Shown here in pieces: positions 1-8,071 of a DNA stretch of 30,048 nt. The notes below the pieces were generated by a model, which ran no database searches, was not told where the DNA came from, and saw nothing but the letters and a program-made list of their open reading frames with translations. The DNA comes from WHSV01 sp050694055 (GTDB taxonomy: Bacteria; Actinomycetota; CADDZG01; WHSQ01). The number at the start of each line of letters is the position of its first letter. Positions within the stretch are counted from its first letter, which is position 1. The stretch covers positions 1-30,048 of the forward strand of contig JBOGWX010000156.1 of the NCBI GenBank assembly GCA_050694055.1, written 5' to 3'. The position numbers and the translations under genes are program-made.

Positions 1-3000
1 TGGCGTCGTTGTAGCTCGCCGCGAAGCCCTCGGAGCTGGCCGTGAGGTTGCCGTTGAGGTCGTGGTCGTAGGTCACCGCGCCGGTCGGCGGGGACGAGCA
101 GGACGCGCTCGAGGCGCCGGAGACCTCCCAGCAGAGCTGGTTCGAGGCGTTGTAGCCGTAGCTGGTGACACTCGAGTTGATCGTCTTGCCGGTGCGGTTG
201 GAGTTGCGGTCGTAGCCGTAGAGATAGTCGTCGATGAGGGTTCCACTGGAGCTCCGGAGCTCGGCGTCCTTGAGGCGATTGAGCTTGTCGTAGTCGTAGG
301 TCGTGACCCTGCCGTCCTTGTCGGTGACCTTGTGGCGCAAGGACGTGTCCGCACCGGTGCCGGGCTCGCTGTAGTCGTAGGTGAAGCTGGTGAGCGTCTC
401 GGGATTGGCGCCGCCGTGGTTCTTGATGCCCTTGATCGACTTGATCCGCCCCGACTTGAGGCGCTCGGTCACCTCGGTGACGCCGTTGGGGTAGCGGGTC
501 TCGGTGCGCCGGTAGTTCTCGTCGTGGACGAAGCTGGTGACCTCGCTGTCGGCGTCGGTCAGGGTGTCGAGCAGGTTGAGGTTGTCGTAGCTGTAGCTGA
601 GCTCGCCGGCGCCGTCGTCGAGCGAGGTCAGGTTGGAGGCGGCGTCATAGCCGAAGCTCATGACGGTGGCGTCGGGGAGCGTCTTGGTGATCATGCGGTC
701 GAGCTCATCGTAGGCGAAGCTGGTGGTCCCGGTGGCGTCGCTGCGGGTGGCGAGCTCGCCGTCGGGAAAGTAGCTGTAGAGGACCTGGCTCTGATCCTCG
801 AAGCTGATCGACTCGATGCGGTCCAAGTCGTCGTAGGTGTAGCTCGTGGTGCGGTTCTTGCCGTCGGTCATGGTCGCGACCCGGCTGAGGCTATCGTAGG
901 TGTAGCTCGTGGTGGGGCGCGGCCCGGGCGGGTCCTCGCTCTGGAGGTTGCCGTTGGCGAAGTAGCTGAAGTTGGTGAAGTTGCCGCGCGCGTCCTCAAT
1001 GAAGTCGAGCGTCCCGTCGGTGTTGTAGCCGTAGTTGAACGGGTTGCTGGGGTTGACCTCGTTCTTGACCTCGATGAGGTCGCCGGCGGCGTTGTAGTCG
1101 TAGCCGACCTCGTTGCCCTGGGGGTCGATCCCCTTGGACGGGTAGAAGTCGTGCTCGGGGTCGTCGTAGACGAAGCTGTACTTGGGCCCTTGGTTGTTGT
1201 TCTCGCTGGGGAGCTCGACCGAGGTCAGCGTGCGGTCGGTGACGTCCCAGCTGAACTTAGTCGATTGCAGGGTCGCGTCCTCGTAGGTCTCTAGGTTGGA
1301 GTTGGCGTCGTAGGTCTTGGAGGTCTTGTTGCCGTCGTCGTCGATCGTCTTTCGGATCCGCCCGAGGTGGTCGTGGCAGTGGAAGGTGTCGTTGCCGCGC
1401 GGATCGGTGACCTTGGTGACGCGCTGTTGGTTGCTGCAGTCGGCGTGCGACGCCGGGTAGCCGAAGGTCGTGGTCGGCCCGGTGTCGTTGACCACATCGG
1501 TCACCTGGATCACCTGAGTGACGCGGTCGCGGCCGTCGTAGGTGAAGCGCACCTGGTCGCCGTCGGGGTCGGTGAGCCGACTCATGGTCCCGTCGGGGTT
1601 GTAGTCGTGGTGGGTCACGCCGCCGGCGGCGTCGGTGCGGTTCTCCAAGATGTCGTCGGCCGTGTAGCTGAGCCCGACGCTGCGGTCGGCGGGATCGGTG
1701 ATGGCGTCGTAGAGGCCGTCGGAGTTGCGCTCGAAGCTCACGACCCGGTCCTGGGTGTCGGTCACCGACAGGATCGCGGCGCCGCCGGGTTCGCCCGCGT
1801 CGTTGAGCGCCCGCTCGAAGCTGATGCGGTTTCCGTTCTTGTCCTCGTGGTACTCGAGCCGCCCGGTGGCAAAGAAGCCGAAGCGCTCGCCGCTGGCGTG
1901 CATCTTGAGGGTGAAGCTATCGTCGGGGTTCTTGGTCAGCTTGGCGTTGAGCCCCGCCGGCGTGACGAACTCGCCGTCCTGTTTGTCGAAGCGCACGCGC
2001 GCCCCGTCGTTGAGGATCATCGACGCGCTGCCGTCGCCGTACTCGCGTACGTACATCCAGTCGCCCGCGCCGGTGGCCCACTTGAAGCCGGCCGGTCCCG
2101 GGGAGAGCACCAGCGACTTGTAGTCGTGGCCGACGTCTAGGTCGAGCCCGGTGCCGGCGACGTTGAAGCTCTGCTCGGTGACTCCGAGCGCCCCCGAGGC
2201 GAGGTTGACCTCGGCGCTGATGCGGTCGGCGAGCTTGAAGTCGAGCTCGCTCCAATAAGGCATCTTGCCCGCGAAGCGGGCGTGGGTCACGGTCAGATAG
2301 GGCTGCTTGGCGCTCGCCGAGTCGGTCGAGGCGAAGCGCACGATGTTGCCCGTGGTCTCGTGGCGCAGCAGCACCCCGTGGTTGTCCGCGCGCTGATCGA
2401 CCCAGCGCTGCACCAGCTCGGTCGCATAGAAGCGCTTCCACACGTCGAGCCCGCCGCCGGCGTCCTGGCGGTCCTCGATGCCGCCGAAGTCGCCGCCCGG
2501 ACTGTCCCACGGCTCGGTCGCGGTGCGGTCGTTCCAGGTCGCCGAGTTGGTCCAGTGGCTGGTGACCCCCCGCAGCGACAGTTCGATCGCGGTGGAGTTC
2601 TCCCGGCCGGTGAGGTAGAGCGACAGCTCGGCGTTGAGCACCACCGACTGCTCATCGATGGCCGGCTCGACCGGGAAGTGCAGCAGGCTGCGGCGCACGC
2701 TGTTCAAGCTCCCGACCCGCAGGGTCGCGTCGGAGCAGTAGCTCGTGTTGCGGGCCGCGCTGGAGACGAAGCAGTCGCGGTTGGGCTCGAGCTCGATGTC
2801 GGGGTCGATCACCACCGGGTAGACCCGCTCGGGCGCGGCCAGCCACGCCTCGTCGGGCGCGAAGCCGAGCGCCAGGCCCCCGCTTCGGGGGGCGAGCTCA
2901 TAGGCCACCCGGTCGCTGCCCGCCTCGGCGCCCGCGGCGTCGGTCATGAACGGCGGCGCGAACGAGAACGCGCTGCGACCCGCGCGGTCGAGGAACGCGA

Positions 3001-3748
3001 TGGCGCCGGTAGGCCGCGCCTCGGCGCGCAGCCCGTCGGAGACCGCGACCTCGAAGCGCAGCGCCCGGGCGGCCTCGACCGCGGCGGGCGAGTGGATCGT
3101 GAGGTGCTCGGTGAGCCCGTCGGGCGCCACGTAGTAGGTGAGGTCGACCCCGTCGGCGACCGCATGGTAGGTGATCGAGTTGGCTTCGGTGGTGACCTTG
3201 GTGGTGGCGGCCCCGGGCAGCGCGAAGGTGACGACGTCGGCGCCCGACTCGAAGCGCAGCGGCGTGGTGGCGAGGTCTTCGGGAAAGGAGACCGTGAAGC
3301 GGTTGGCCCGGTTCTGGTAGCCGTAGCCGGGGCGGGCGCTCACCACCAGCGAGGAGTCGATCGGCTGCCAGCGGCCCTCGGCGTCTGGATAGTTCAGTGA
3401 GCCGGTGGAAAAGACCGTCTGGGCCAGGGCGTCTCGGGTGACGAAGGTGCGCGACTCCCGAGTGCGGAGCTCGGGCGCCTCGACGGCGTCGTGGTCGACC
3501 GCGCCGGGGGCGAGGCCGAGGCGCGAGCCCTCCGGGCGGGGGGTCGTGGTGCCCGAGGGTGAGCCGGACGTCGGGGACTGCGCGAGCGAGTAGGAGGAGT
3601 CGCTCGCGGGCGCGGCCTGAGCCGCCGGCGCGGCCACCAGGAGGCTCGCGGCCAGCGCGGTCGCCGCCGCGGCGGAGGTCGCACGGCATCCGCTCCCGGT
3701 CGAGCAAGATCGAGAACTACGAACCCAACGTCCGCGACTCCTGTCCAT
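1..3748 (-). CDS. Secreted RHS/YD-repeat protein, 3' end outside window
   Basis: This open frame runs without a stop from an ATG at 3748 to the window edge, about 1,249 codons, so the C-terminus is missing. The ATG follows a G-run (GGGGGGGCGGCA) that may serve as ribosome binding site. Residues 1 to about 45 form a long basic then Ala-rich signal peptide ending near APAAQA. Residues about 320-480 resemble a DNRLRE/CBM96-like beta domain, with CSDATLRVG, LLHFPV and TSHWTNSATWNDR. Residues about 500-560 look like the entry strand of an RHS shell. From about 685 onward YD repeats dominate (VTYDHDLNGNL, TTYDYDKLNRL, TSYTYDSLSRV). RHS proteins form a beta cocoon that often encloses a C-terminal toxin; that part cannot be seen, so toxin, adhesin or wall-associated roles all remain open. 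No immunity gene is visible because it would lie beyond position 1. Confidence 0.93.
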   Translation of the reverse strand, partial: MDRSRGRWVRSSRSCSTGSGCRATSAAAATALAASLLVAAPAAQAAPASDSSYSLAQSPTSGSPSGTTTPRPEGSRLGLAPGAVDHDAVEAPELRTRESRTFVTRDALAQTVFSTGSLNYPDAEGRWQPIDSSLVVSARPGYGYQNRANRFTVSFPEDLATTPLRFESGADVVTFALPGAATTKVTTEANSITYHAVADGVDLTYYVAPDGLTEHLTIHSPAAVEAARALRFEVAVSDGLRAEARPTGAIAFLDRAGRSAFSFAPPFMTDAAGAEAGSDRVAYELAPRSGGLALGFAPDEAWLAAPERVYPVVIDPDIELEPNRDCFVSSAARNTSYCSDATLRVGSLNSVRRSLLHFPVEPAIDEQSVVLNAELSLYLTGRENSTAIELSLRGVTSHWTNSATWNDRTATEPWDSPGGDFGGIEDRQDAGGGLDVWKRFYATELVQRWVDQRADNHGVLLRHETTGNIVRFASTDSASAKQPYLTVTHARFAGKMPYWSELDFKLADRISAEVNLASGALGVTEQSFNVAGTGLDLDVGHDYKSLVLSPGPAGFKWATGAGDWMYVREYGDGSASMILNDGARVRFDKQDGEFVTPAGLNAKLTKNPDDSFTLKMHASGERFGFFATGRLEYHEDKNGNRISFERALNDAGEPGGAAILSVTDTQDRVVSFERNSDGLYDAITDPADRSVGLSYTADDILENRTDAAGGVTHHDYNPDGTMSRLTDPDGDQVRFTYDGRDRVTQVIQVTDVVNDTGPTTTFGYPASHADCSNQQRVTKVTDPRGNDTFHCHDHLGRIRKTIDDDGNKTSKTYDANSNLETYEDATLQSTKFSWDVTDRTLTSVELPSENNNQGPKYSFVYDDPEHDFYPSKGIDPQGNEVGYDYNAAGDLIEVKNEVNPSNPFNYGYNTDGTLDFIEDARGNFTNFSYFANGNLQSEDPPGPRPTTSYTYDSLSRVATMTDGKNRTTSYTYDDLDRIESISFEDQSQVLYSYFPDGELATRSDATGTTSFAYDELDRMITKTLPDATVMSFGYDAASNLTSLDDGAGELSYSYDNLNLLDTLTDADSEVTSFVHDENYRRTETRYPNGVTEVTERLKSGRIKSIKGIKNHGGANPETLTSFTYDYSEPGTGADTSLRHKVTDKDGRVTTYDYDKLNRLKDAELRSSSGTLIDDYLYGYDRNSNRTGKTINSSVTSYGYNASNQLCWEVSGASSASCSSPPTGAVTYDHDLNGNLTASSEGFAASYNDA

Positions 3749-3931
3749 TGCCGCCCCCCCAGCTAACTGTTGCTAATCACCCGTTGCTGGTAATAGACGT
3801 GGTGGCGACGGATTAGTCCATCCCCCGAGCGGGTTGACCTTTCGATCCATTTGCTTGCTTGGCCGTAGTCATTAGTAACTAGTCACCCAAGCGCAGAACT
3901 CTGCCTCACGGGCCGAAAGTCGTCCCCTCAC
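3749..3931 (-). promoter_or_regulatory. Less GC-rich leader before the RHS gene
   Basis: This 183-base gap lies between the ChrA stop and the RHS start, both on the minus strand. It is clearly less GC-rich than its flanks, which fits a promoter region for the large RHS gene. It holds a GCAAC direct repeat around 3767-3788 (seen on the minus strand) and an imperfect palindrome centred on ACTAGT near 3879. No convincing -35/-10 pair or T-tailed terminator hairpin was found. Confidence 0.35.
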
Positions 3932-5062
3932 TTATGCGAGCTGTAGCAGGAGGCCCGTCGCGGCACCGGCGAGGATGAGCCACACCGAGTTGATCTTCGT
4001 GCCGAGCAGGAGGCCGAGGCCCGCGAGGGCGATCAGCGCGGTGGCGACCTCTCCGATCACCTCGCGTCCCAGTTGGACGGTCACGCCGGCCATGAGGCCC
4101 ACGGCCGCGGCGTTGACGCCGTCGAGCAGGCCCGAGAACCACGCCGACGCGCGCATGCGCGCGATGTAGCGATGAGAGAGCGCCACGAAGACGAACGAGG
4201 GGGCGAAGATTGCAAGGGTCGCGAGAAGTGCTCCGGGAAATCCCTTCAACAGGTAGCCGACGAAGGTTGCGGTGGTGAACACTGGTCCGGGCGTCACCTG
4301 TCCGACCGCGACCGCATCGATCAACTGCTGCTGGGTCAGCCACCCGAGCCGGTCGACGAAATCGTTCTGAAGAAACGCCAGGATGACGTACCCGCCGCCG
4401 TACAGGACCGCGCCGATCTTGAGGAGGGTGAAGAAGAGCCGTTCGAGCGTGACGGGAACGTTCTCGCTCTGGGCGAGAGGGATCAGCGCAAGTGGCACCG
4501 CAACCACCGACGCGGCGCCGGCCCTCAGACGCGCGCCGTTGCGTAACAGCATCACCAACAGACCGAGGCCGAACAGCAGCACCAGTTCGTTGACGCCCAC
4601 GAGAAACAGAGCCAGGGCTGCGACGAACACGATCCGCAAGAGCCAGTCCCTGGCCGCAGTCGGAAGCAACTTGGCCAGGGCCCGCACCACGATGGCGATC
4701 ATGACGGGTTGCACGCCGTACAACAGTGCCTCGCCCGCAGGAGTCGAGCCGTACTCGACGTAAGCCCAGGCGAAGGCCATGACGATGGCCATCGCAGGGA
4801 CGATGAAACTTCCTCCGGCCACCAGCAGACCGGCCCTTCCGGCGCGCTCGTAGCCGATGTGGATGGCGAGCTCGGTCGAGTTCGGCCCGGGGATCAGATT
4901 GGTCGCTCCCACCAGGTCCAGAAACCGCTGCCGGTCGAACCATCTGCGCTTGTCGACGACCTCGTCCTGCATGAGCGCGATGTGAGCCGCCGGACCACCG
5001 AACGCGATGGTGCCGAGCTTGAAGAATAGACCGGCGAGCTCCCGAAGGGAGGTGGGACTCAC
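3932..5062 (-). CDS. chrA: ChrA-type chromate/anion transporter
   Basis: This is a two-domain CHR-family membrane protein of about 376 residues, the usual size of full-length ChrA. The N-terminal half carries FFKLGTIAFGGPAAHIA and the motif NLIPGPNSTELAIHIG. The C-terminal half repeats the pattern with LLKIGAVLYGGGYV and VGQVTPGPVFTTATFVGY. These paired G-rich and PGP motifs are diagnostic. Known members export chromate; chromate as the substrate here is inferred from family only. I chose the GTG at 5062 because it overlaps the TGA of the upstream gene (GTGA), giving translational coupling, and the mature CHR motif begins soon after. A GTG at 5137 would add 25 residues without family similarity. 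It ends a three-gene overlapping set with the sulfotransferase and the YjbQ-family gene. Confidence 0.93.
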   Translation of the reverse strand: MSPTSLRELAGLFFKLGTIAFGGPAAHIALMQDEVVDKRRWFDRQRFLDLVGATNLIPGPNSTELAIHIGYERAGRAGLLVAGGSFIVPAMAIVMAFAWAYVEYGSTPAGEALLYGVQPVMIAIVVRALAKLLPTAARDWLLRIVFVAALALFLVGVNELVLLFGLGLLVMLLRNGARLRAGAASVVAVPLALIPLAQSENVPVTLERLFFTLLKIGAVLYGGGYVILAFLQNDFVDRLGWLTQQQLIDAVAVGQVTPGPVFTTATFVGYLLKGFPGALLATLAIFAPSFVFVALSHRYIARMRASAWFSGLLDGVNAAAVGLMAGVTVQLGREVIGEVATALIALAGLGLLLGTKINSVWLILAGAATGLLLQLA

Positions 5063-5460
5063 CCCTGGAGGTAGGAGAACCGCACCTTCCGCTGCGGATT
5101 GTCGCGGTTGAGGTCGACCAGCACGATGCTCTGCCACGTCCCCAGCTGCATGCGCCCGTCGACCACCGGAATCGACAACGACGGAGAGATGAAGGCCGGC
5201 AGCACATGATCGGCGCCATGTCCGGTCGAACCGTGACTGTGGGTCCAGCGATCGTCGCGCGGAAGCAACCGGTTGAGCGTCTCTTCGAGATCCGCCTCGG
5301 AGCCCGCGCCCGTCTCCATAATCGCCAGGCCGGCCGTTGCGTGCGGGACGAACACGCTCAACAGACCGTCGCGCGCGTCGTCGAGAAACTGTTGCACGTC
5401 GGTGGTGATATCCAGCAACGGTGACGCGGTCGTGTCGTAAGTGTGAACTTCAGTCTTCAT
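5059..5460 (-). CDS. YjbQ/UPF0047 family protein
   Basis: A 133-residue protein covering the whole YjbQ/UPF0047 family. Recognisable family features are VFVPHATAGLAIMETG near the middle, the His-rich segment THSHGSTGHGADHVLPAFI, and the C-terminal GRMQLGTWQSIVLVDLN followed by a KVRFSYLQG ending. YjbQ homologues have been reported to have secondary thiamine-phosphate synthase activity in E. coli, but the normal role is unsettled; the conserved His cluster is usually taken as the active or metal site. The ATG at 5460 lies inside the end of the sulfotransferase gene (11-base overlap) and the stop overlaps the ChrA GTG, so the three are very likely one transcript. Nothing in the sequence explains why this protein sits between a sulfotransferase and an anion transporter. 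Confidence 0.93.
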   Translation of the reverse strand: MKTEVHTYDTTASPLLDITTDVQQFLDDARDGLLSVFVPHATAGLAIMETGAGSEADLEETLNRLLPRDDRWTHSHGSTGHGADHVLPAFISPSLSIPVVDGRMQLGTWQSIVLVDLNRDNPQRKVRFSYLQG

Positions 5461-6415
5461 CAGTCTCGTACCCCAGCGCTCTCATGGTCGGCGTGATCAG
5501 GGACAGTATCGCCGCGATCTCCTGTGGATTCTCTCGCCGCCACTTGCCGCGCTCGGGTGGAGTAACGACGTTCACCGGGTTCGTCTCGGCCGCCTTTGCT
5601 CGGGCACGCACCACGTCCTCGAAAGGCAGCGCGAGGAAGTCCATGATGCGCTCCACCGCCGCCTCGGGCTCGTCGGTGAGGCCCTCGTAGGACACCTGGA
5701 GCCACCGTTCTCGCCCGATGTTACCGAAGCCTTGCAGTGCGCGGTCGTAGGAACAGGTCCACTGCTTGGCGCAGACGAGCTCGAGGGGGCCGGACGAGTC
5801 CTCTTGCCACCGGGGATAGAGCGTGAACTTCCACCACTTGGGATCGACGCCGGGAATCGAGTGCGGGCGCTCGAGCGCGTAGGTCCGGTAGCGAGGCGTC
5901 CGCCATGCGTTGATCAGCGAGTTGACGTTGTCGCGCCCATCGCGCGTGAGAAAGAGGTAACGAGCGTCGGGAAAGAGCGCGTCGATGAAGGCGACGCGTA
6001 ACGCGTTGCGCGGGGTCTTGTCGATCAGGCGCTTACGGGAGCCGGTGACGAGGAAGAACCTCCGCCTGATCCGCCGCGCCGCCTCACCGTGCGCGTCGGA
6101 GGCCGCGAGCGCGTTGGAGCTCCAACCGGACAGCGCGGGGTGATAGTCCGCCTCCCACACCTCGTGAGCTTCGCCCGGCCAGTGCGCGAGTTTGCTTGAC
6201 CGCCTGAGGATCGCGTAGAGCATCGAAGTTCCCGAGCGCGGCGCCCCGATGATGAAGACGGGACGATCCAGCGCGCCGTCGAACAGATAGGCCGGCAGGT
6301 GGGCCGCCTGCCTGAGTCTGAGCGCCGCGCGGTTGAGGTAGTCGCGGGGACCGGGGCTGAAGTTGGTCCTGAGGCCCTTCTGCAGCGCCTTGCGATCGAC
6401 GGACACGAGCGCCAT
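5450..6415 (-). CDS. PAPS-dependent sulfotransferase family protein
   Basis: A 321-residue protein of the Sulfotransfer_3/Sulfotransfer_1 group, predicted to move sulfate from PAPS to a hydroxyl acceptor, here probably a glycan or lipid. The 5'-phosphosulfate loop is GAPRSGTSMLY (residues 57-67) and the 3'-phosphate-binding segment is FLTRDGRDNVNSL (about 155-167), including the Arg and Ser expected there. There is no signal peptide, so it should act in the cytoplasm. I prefer the ATG at 6415, preceded by GGGGGGCGGG about nine bases upstream, over a GTG at 6466 that adds 17 unlike residues. It follows the flippase by 66 bases and overlaps the YjbQ gene by 11 bases. Proximity to flippase and ligase genes makes a sulfated polymer a reasonable guess; the acceptor is not shown by sequence. 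Confidence 0.9.
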   Translation of the reverse strand: MALVSVDRKALQKGLRTNFSPGPRDYLNRAALRLRQAAHLPAYLFDGALDRPVFIIGAPRSGTSMLYAILRRSSKLAHWPGEAHEVWEADYHPALSGWSSNALAASDAHGEAARRIRRRFFLVTGSRKRLIDKTPRNALRVAFIDALFPDARYLFLTRDGRDNVNSLINAWRTPRYRTYALERPHSIPGVDPKWWKFTLYPRWQEDSSGPLELVCAKQWTCSYDRALQGFGNIGRERWLQVSYEGLTDEPEAAVERIMDFLALPFEDVVRARAKAAETNPVNVVTPPERGKWRRENPQEIAAILSLITPTMRALGYETDED

Positions 6416-6416
6416 C

Positions 6417-6482
6417 TTAGTGGCCCGCCCCCCAAGTACACATGCGTTTTGGCCAGGGCGGACCACTTAGGTTTAGTGGCCC
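6417..6482. repeat. TTAGTGGCCC direct repeats plus inverted copy
   Basis: TTAGTGGCCC occurs at 6417-6426 and again at 6473-6482, with a near-inverted CCACTTA at 6463-6469 between them. The copies bracket the short gap between the flippase stop and the sulfotransferase start and could be an operator or a hairpin. Significance is uncertain. Confidence 0.4.
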
Positions 6483-8071
6483 TACCTGCGCTTCTCGCCT
6501 CGTCTGAAGGCTCGTAGCTTGATGCGCTCGAACACGGCGCGTTCCTCGTCATCCAGGCCCAGCAGCCTCAGCGCCCCGAGGTAGGTGATGGCGCCGGCAA
6601 CCAACCCCGCGAGCTCGATCCCAATGGCGCTCCCCAGCACGAGCCGCACGGCAAGCAGCACGGCACCTCCCGCGAGCCCGGCGACGACCGGCTTGTAGAA
6701 CGTGCGACCGAAGGGCTGGATGCCGACCAGAACCTTCGCCTGGACGACGCGCACCGAGTTCACCAGCGCCGTCACTCCGGCGTCGACCGCCGCCATGCCC
6801 AGCGCGCCGTGCTCCGGCACGACGATGATGCCGAGCGCGACGTACAGCGCCACCGAGATCACCGAGTTGATGAGATTGATGTGCGGCCGTCCCGTCATCG
6901 AGATGACGTAACCCGTCGGACCGGTGCCCGTGTAGAAGAGATTCCCGATCGCGAGCACGGCGACGACCGGAGCGGCACCGGCCCCCTCCGAGCCGGCGAA
7001 CAGCCTGACGTAGAGGTCGGGCACGATCAACAACGAGAGGGTCACCGGGAACGAGAAGGTGAAGATCCAGCGGTTAATGGTGGGGTACAGCGAACCCAGC
7101 CGCGCGATCTCGCCGCGCCCGTGAAGATCCGAGACCATGGGGGCCCAGATGTTAACGATCCCGCCCAGAAAGACGTTGGCCGGGCCCTGCAAGGAAAGCG
7201 CGATCGAGAACAGGGTGACATCGACCACCGAACCGCTGAGACTGCCGAGCAAGAGGATGCCGAGTCCGAGGGTCTGGATGCCGAGCAGCGACGCACCCGC
7301 TTGCGGCAGCGCGAACCTCGTCATGGCTCGTCCATCGCCTCGCGCTACGGCGGTGCGCTCTTTGGGTTCGAGCAGCCTTCGGAAGTACCACCCCGCCACG
7401 ACTGCTCCGACTCCGTAGCTCAGCGCCAGGGTGAGCAGCGTCGCGATCGTCAAGACCTCTCTCGAAGCGTCGACGACGAACACGCCGAAGGCCAGGATGG
7501 CAGAGCCAACCACGAAGCGGAAGACGGGTTGGACGATGTTGCCCGCCACGACCGAGGGCACCATCGTCTTGTAGGCCTGGGTGCAATAACGGAGCACTTG
7601 CATCAAGGAGAAGAGCGGAACGTAGAGGACGCCGATGCGCAGCAGACCGGTCAGATCCTCGGATTGAGAGGGATCGTCGCCGAACGCCGACATGATGGGA
7701 CCGGCCCCCAGCAGCAACACCACGACCACGATCGCCGAGCCCACGGCGGCGCCGTTGATCCCGACGCGCGCCGCTCCCTTGACCCCGCCGGGGTCCTGAG
7801 TGGCGCGGGCGCGCGCGATCCAGCGCATCGCGGCGTAGTTGTAGCCGGCCAGCGCGATCTGGGCGGCGATCGCGAGCACCTGCACGACGATGCGATAGAG
7901 CCCGTAGTTGACGGCGCCGATCGCCCTCAGGGCTATAAAGGTGAAGAGGAACGACAGCCCCCGCTGCGATATCTGGCCGGCCACCTGCACGGCGCCGCCC
8001 TTCGCCACGGTCCTGACGTCGTCGCGTGCCTCCTCGGTCAATCCGCGGCGCGGGTAGTCGGGGTCGCTCAT
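6482..8071 (-). CDS. Wzx-type polysaccharide flippase (MOP superfamily)
   Basis: A 529-residue polytopic membrane protein with roughly twelve to fourteen hydrophobic segments. It begins with a short cytoplasmic leader, then VAKGGAVQVAGQISQRGLS and FIALRAIGAVNYGLYRI, the typical first helices of oligosaccharide flippases where a new lipid-linked unit is moved outward. Other family-like segments are ALPQAGASLLGIQTLG and FSIALSLQGPANVF in the middle and RPHINLINSVISVALY toward the end. The ATG at 8071 overlaps the stop of the O-antigen ligase gene (ATGA), which fixes the start and indicates translational coupling; the open frame extends further upstream only because the opposite reading of the ligase gene lacks stops. 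It works with the neighbouring ligase-like protein in the model of lipid-linked glycan export. The substrate is unknown. Confidence 0.9.
   Translation of the reverse strand: MSDPDYPRRGLTEEARDDVRTVAKGGAVQVAGQISQRGLSFLFTFIALRAIGAVNYGLYRIVVQVLAIAAQIALAGYNYAAMRWIARARATQDPGGVKGAARVGINGAAVGSAIVVVVLLLGAGPIMSAFGDDPSQSEDLTGLLRIGVLYVPLFSLMQVLRYCTQAYKTMVPSVVAGNIVQPVFRFVVGSAILAFGVFVVDASREVLTIATLLTLALSYGVGAVVAGWYFRRLLEPKERTAVARGDGRAMTRFALPQAGASLLGIQTLGLGILLLGSLSGSVVDVTLFSIALSLQGPANVFLGGIVNIWAPMVSDLHGRGEIARLGSLYPTINRWIFTFSFPVTLSLLIVPDLYVRLFAGSEGAGAAPVVAVLAIGNLFYTGTGPTGYVISMTGRPHINLINSVISVALYVALGIIVVPEHGALGMAAVDAGVTALVNSVRVVQAKVLVGIQPFGRTFYKPVVAGLAGGAVLLAVRLVLGSAIGIELAGLVAGAITYLGALRLLGLDDEERAVFERIKLRAFRRGEKRR

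Noticed and set aside
62..3400. Long plus-strand open frames rich in Val, Gly and Ala
   Set aside because: They are antisense to the YD-repeat gene, have no family motifs, and arise from high GC content and the repeat structure.
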